A DNA stretch of 5,095 nt from HGM05232 sp036661515 (GTDB lineage: Bacteria > Bacteroidota > Bacteroidia > Bacteroidales > Muribaculaceae). The translations under genes were made by a program, and so were the position numbers. Of this stretch, positions 4,746 through 5,095 are shown piece by piece. Each line of letters opens with the position of its first letter. The first letter of the stretch is position 1. Below the pieces are notes generated by a model that was not told where the DNA came from, did not search any database, and was given only the letters and a program-made list of their open reading frames with translations. The stretch is taken from the NCBI GenBank assembly GCA_036661515.1, contig JAVWYO010000135.1, positions 1 through 5,095 on the forward strand, given 5' to 3'.

Positions 4746-5095
4746 TCAAATTCTAACTGCCGATAATTCTTGAGCTAAACAATGCAATCCACTCTCAATT
4801 TTCTTAGCTTGAGCCATGCGTGGCTTTGAGCGCCCTGATGCATAGTGGCAAAGTTGCTTTTGATTTATCCCTGTAATGTTTTGCAATGCTGAATATGAAA
4901 AAATGCGCTGGTAATAACATAAAAGACTTTGTATGTCAAATACATATTGCAATGTATAATCCATATCTAATATATCGGGATAAGAATCGTTATCATCTTT
5001 GGCACAATCAACATAAAACTCAATACTATCTTTTATCTCTTTTTCGAGCATTCCGAAATCACCCGTAACAGCAACAACCCACCCTTGTAGTATTT
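4746..5095 (-). CDS. HicB-family antitoxin-like protein, 5' end outside window
   Basis: The frame runs from its stop at 4746 to the window edge without an in-frame stop, giving 115 visible residues; the N-terminus is missing. An ATG at 5051 is probably internal, because the 14 residues before it (ILQGWVVAVTGDFG) continue into LEKEIKDSIEFY like the beta-strand/helix of the partial RNase-H-like HicB domain. The C-terminal half holds a helix-turn-helix segment, ALQNITGINQKQLCHYASG then KPRMAQAKKIESGLH (about 69-104 of the visible part). From memory this closely resembles Bacteroidota HicB-type antitoxins (ITGINQKQLxHYxSGxxKPRPAQAKKIE). HicB proteins neutralise the HicA mRNA-cutting toxin and repress their own promoter through this DNA-binding part. 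No hicA lies downstream in the window; if one exists it would be upstream, beyond 5095. It could also be an orphan regulator. Confidence 0.85.
   Translation of the reverse strand, partial: ILQGWVVAVTGDFGMLEKEIKDSIEFYVDCAKDDNDSYPDILDMDYTLQYVFDIQSLLCYYQRIFSYSALQNITGINQKQLCHYASGRSKPRMAQAKKIESGLHCLAQELSAVRI

Noticed and set aside
4886..5068. 60-codon plus-strand frame over the HicB-type gene, considered as a small toxin
   Set aside because: It is antisense to conserved HicB residues, has no HicA-like sequence and would overlap almost completely.

Overview
The window looks like chromosomal DNA of a member of Bacteroidota, probably order Bacteroidales. It is moderately AT-rich. Its proteins resemble, from memory, the Bacteroides/Prevotella/Muribaculaceae versions of their families. 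Start codons have A/T-rich leaders without a Shine-Dalgarno sequence, and several copies of the Bacteroides-type -7 promoter box TAnnTTTG lie at sensible distances from genes. The genus cannot be fixed from the sequence.

Layout. Positions 1-174 are gene-free and hold two tandem hairpins and a short ATCTGTG repeat. Next, on the minus strand, come a 15-bp terminator hairpin (175-207), tRNA-Arg(ACG) (207-283) with an almost ideal promoter (296-326), and the ribosome-assembly GTPase engB/yihA (392-997). Diverging from engB on the plus strand is an apparent operon: recR (best start 1089), a family 2 glycosyltransferase (1742-2890) and a GNAT acetyltransferase (2887-3411) that overlaps it by ATGA. 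A minus-strand META-domain lipoprotein (3408-3860) converges on the acetyltransferase, and the two stop codons share a TTAA. A plus-strand RluA-type pseudouridine synthase (3985-4659) diverges from the lipoprotein across an AT-rich gap. It ends at a strong bidirectional terminator (4684-4733), behind which lies the 3' part of a minus-strand HicB-type antitoxin gene (4746 to beyond the window edge).

Function. Most of the window is housekeeping: translation (tRNA-Arg, EngB, pseudouridine synthase), DNA repair (RecR), cell-surface polymer synthesis (glycosyltransferase) and the envelope (lipoprotein). The only clearly accessory gene is the HicB-type one at the right edge; its toxin partner, if any, would lie outside. 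I found no complete novel system. The points most worth a second look are an A19-U56 replacement of the usual G19-C56 tertiary pair in the tRNA, a shortened C-terminal domain on the glycosyltransferase, the GATATT half-sites filling the tRNA promoter spacer, and the internal-methionine problem in the HicB-type gene.
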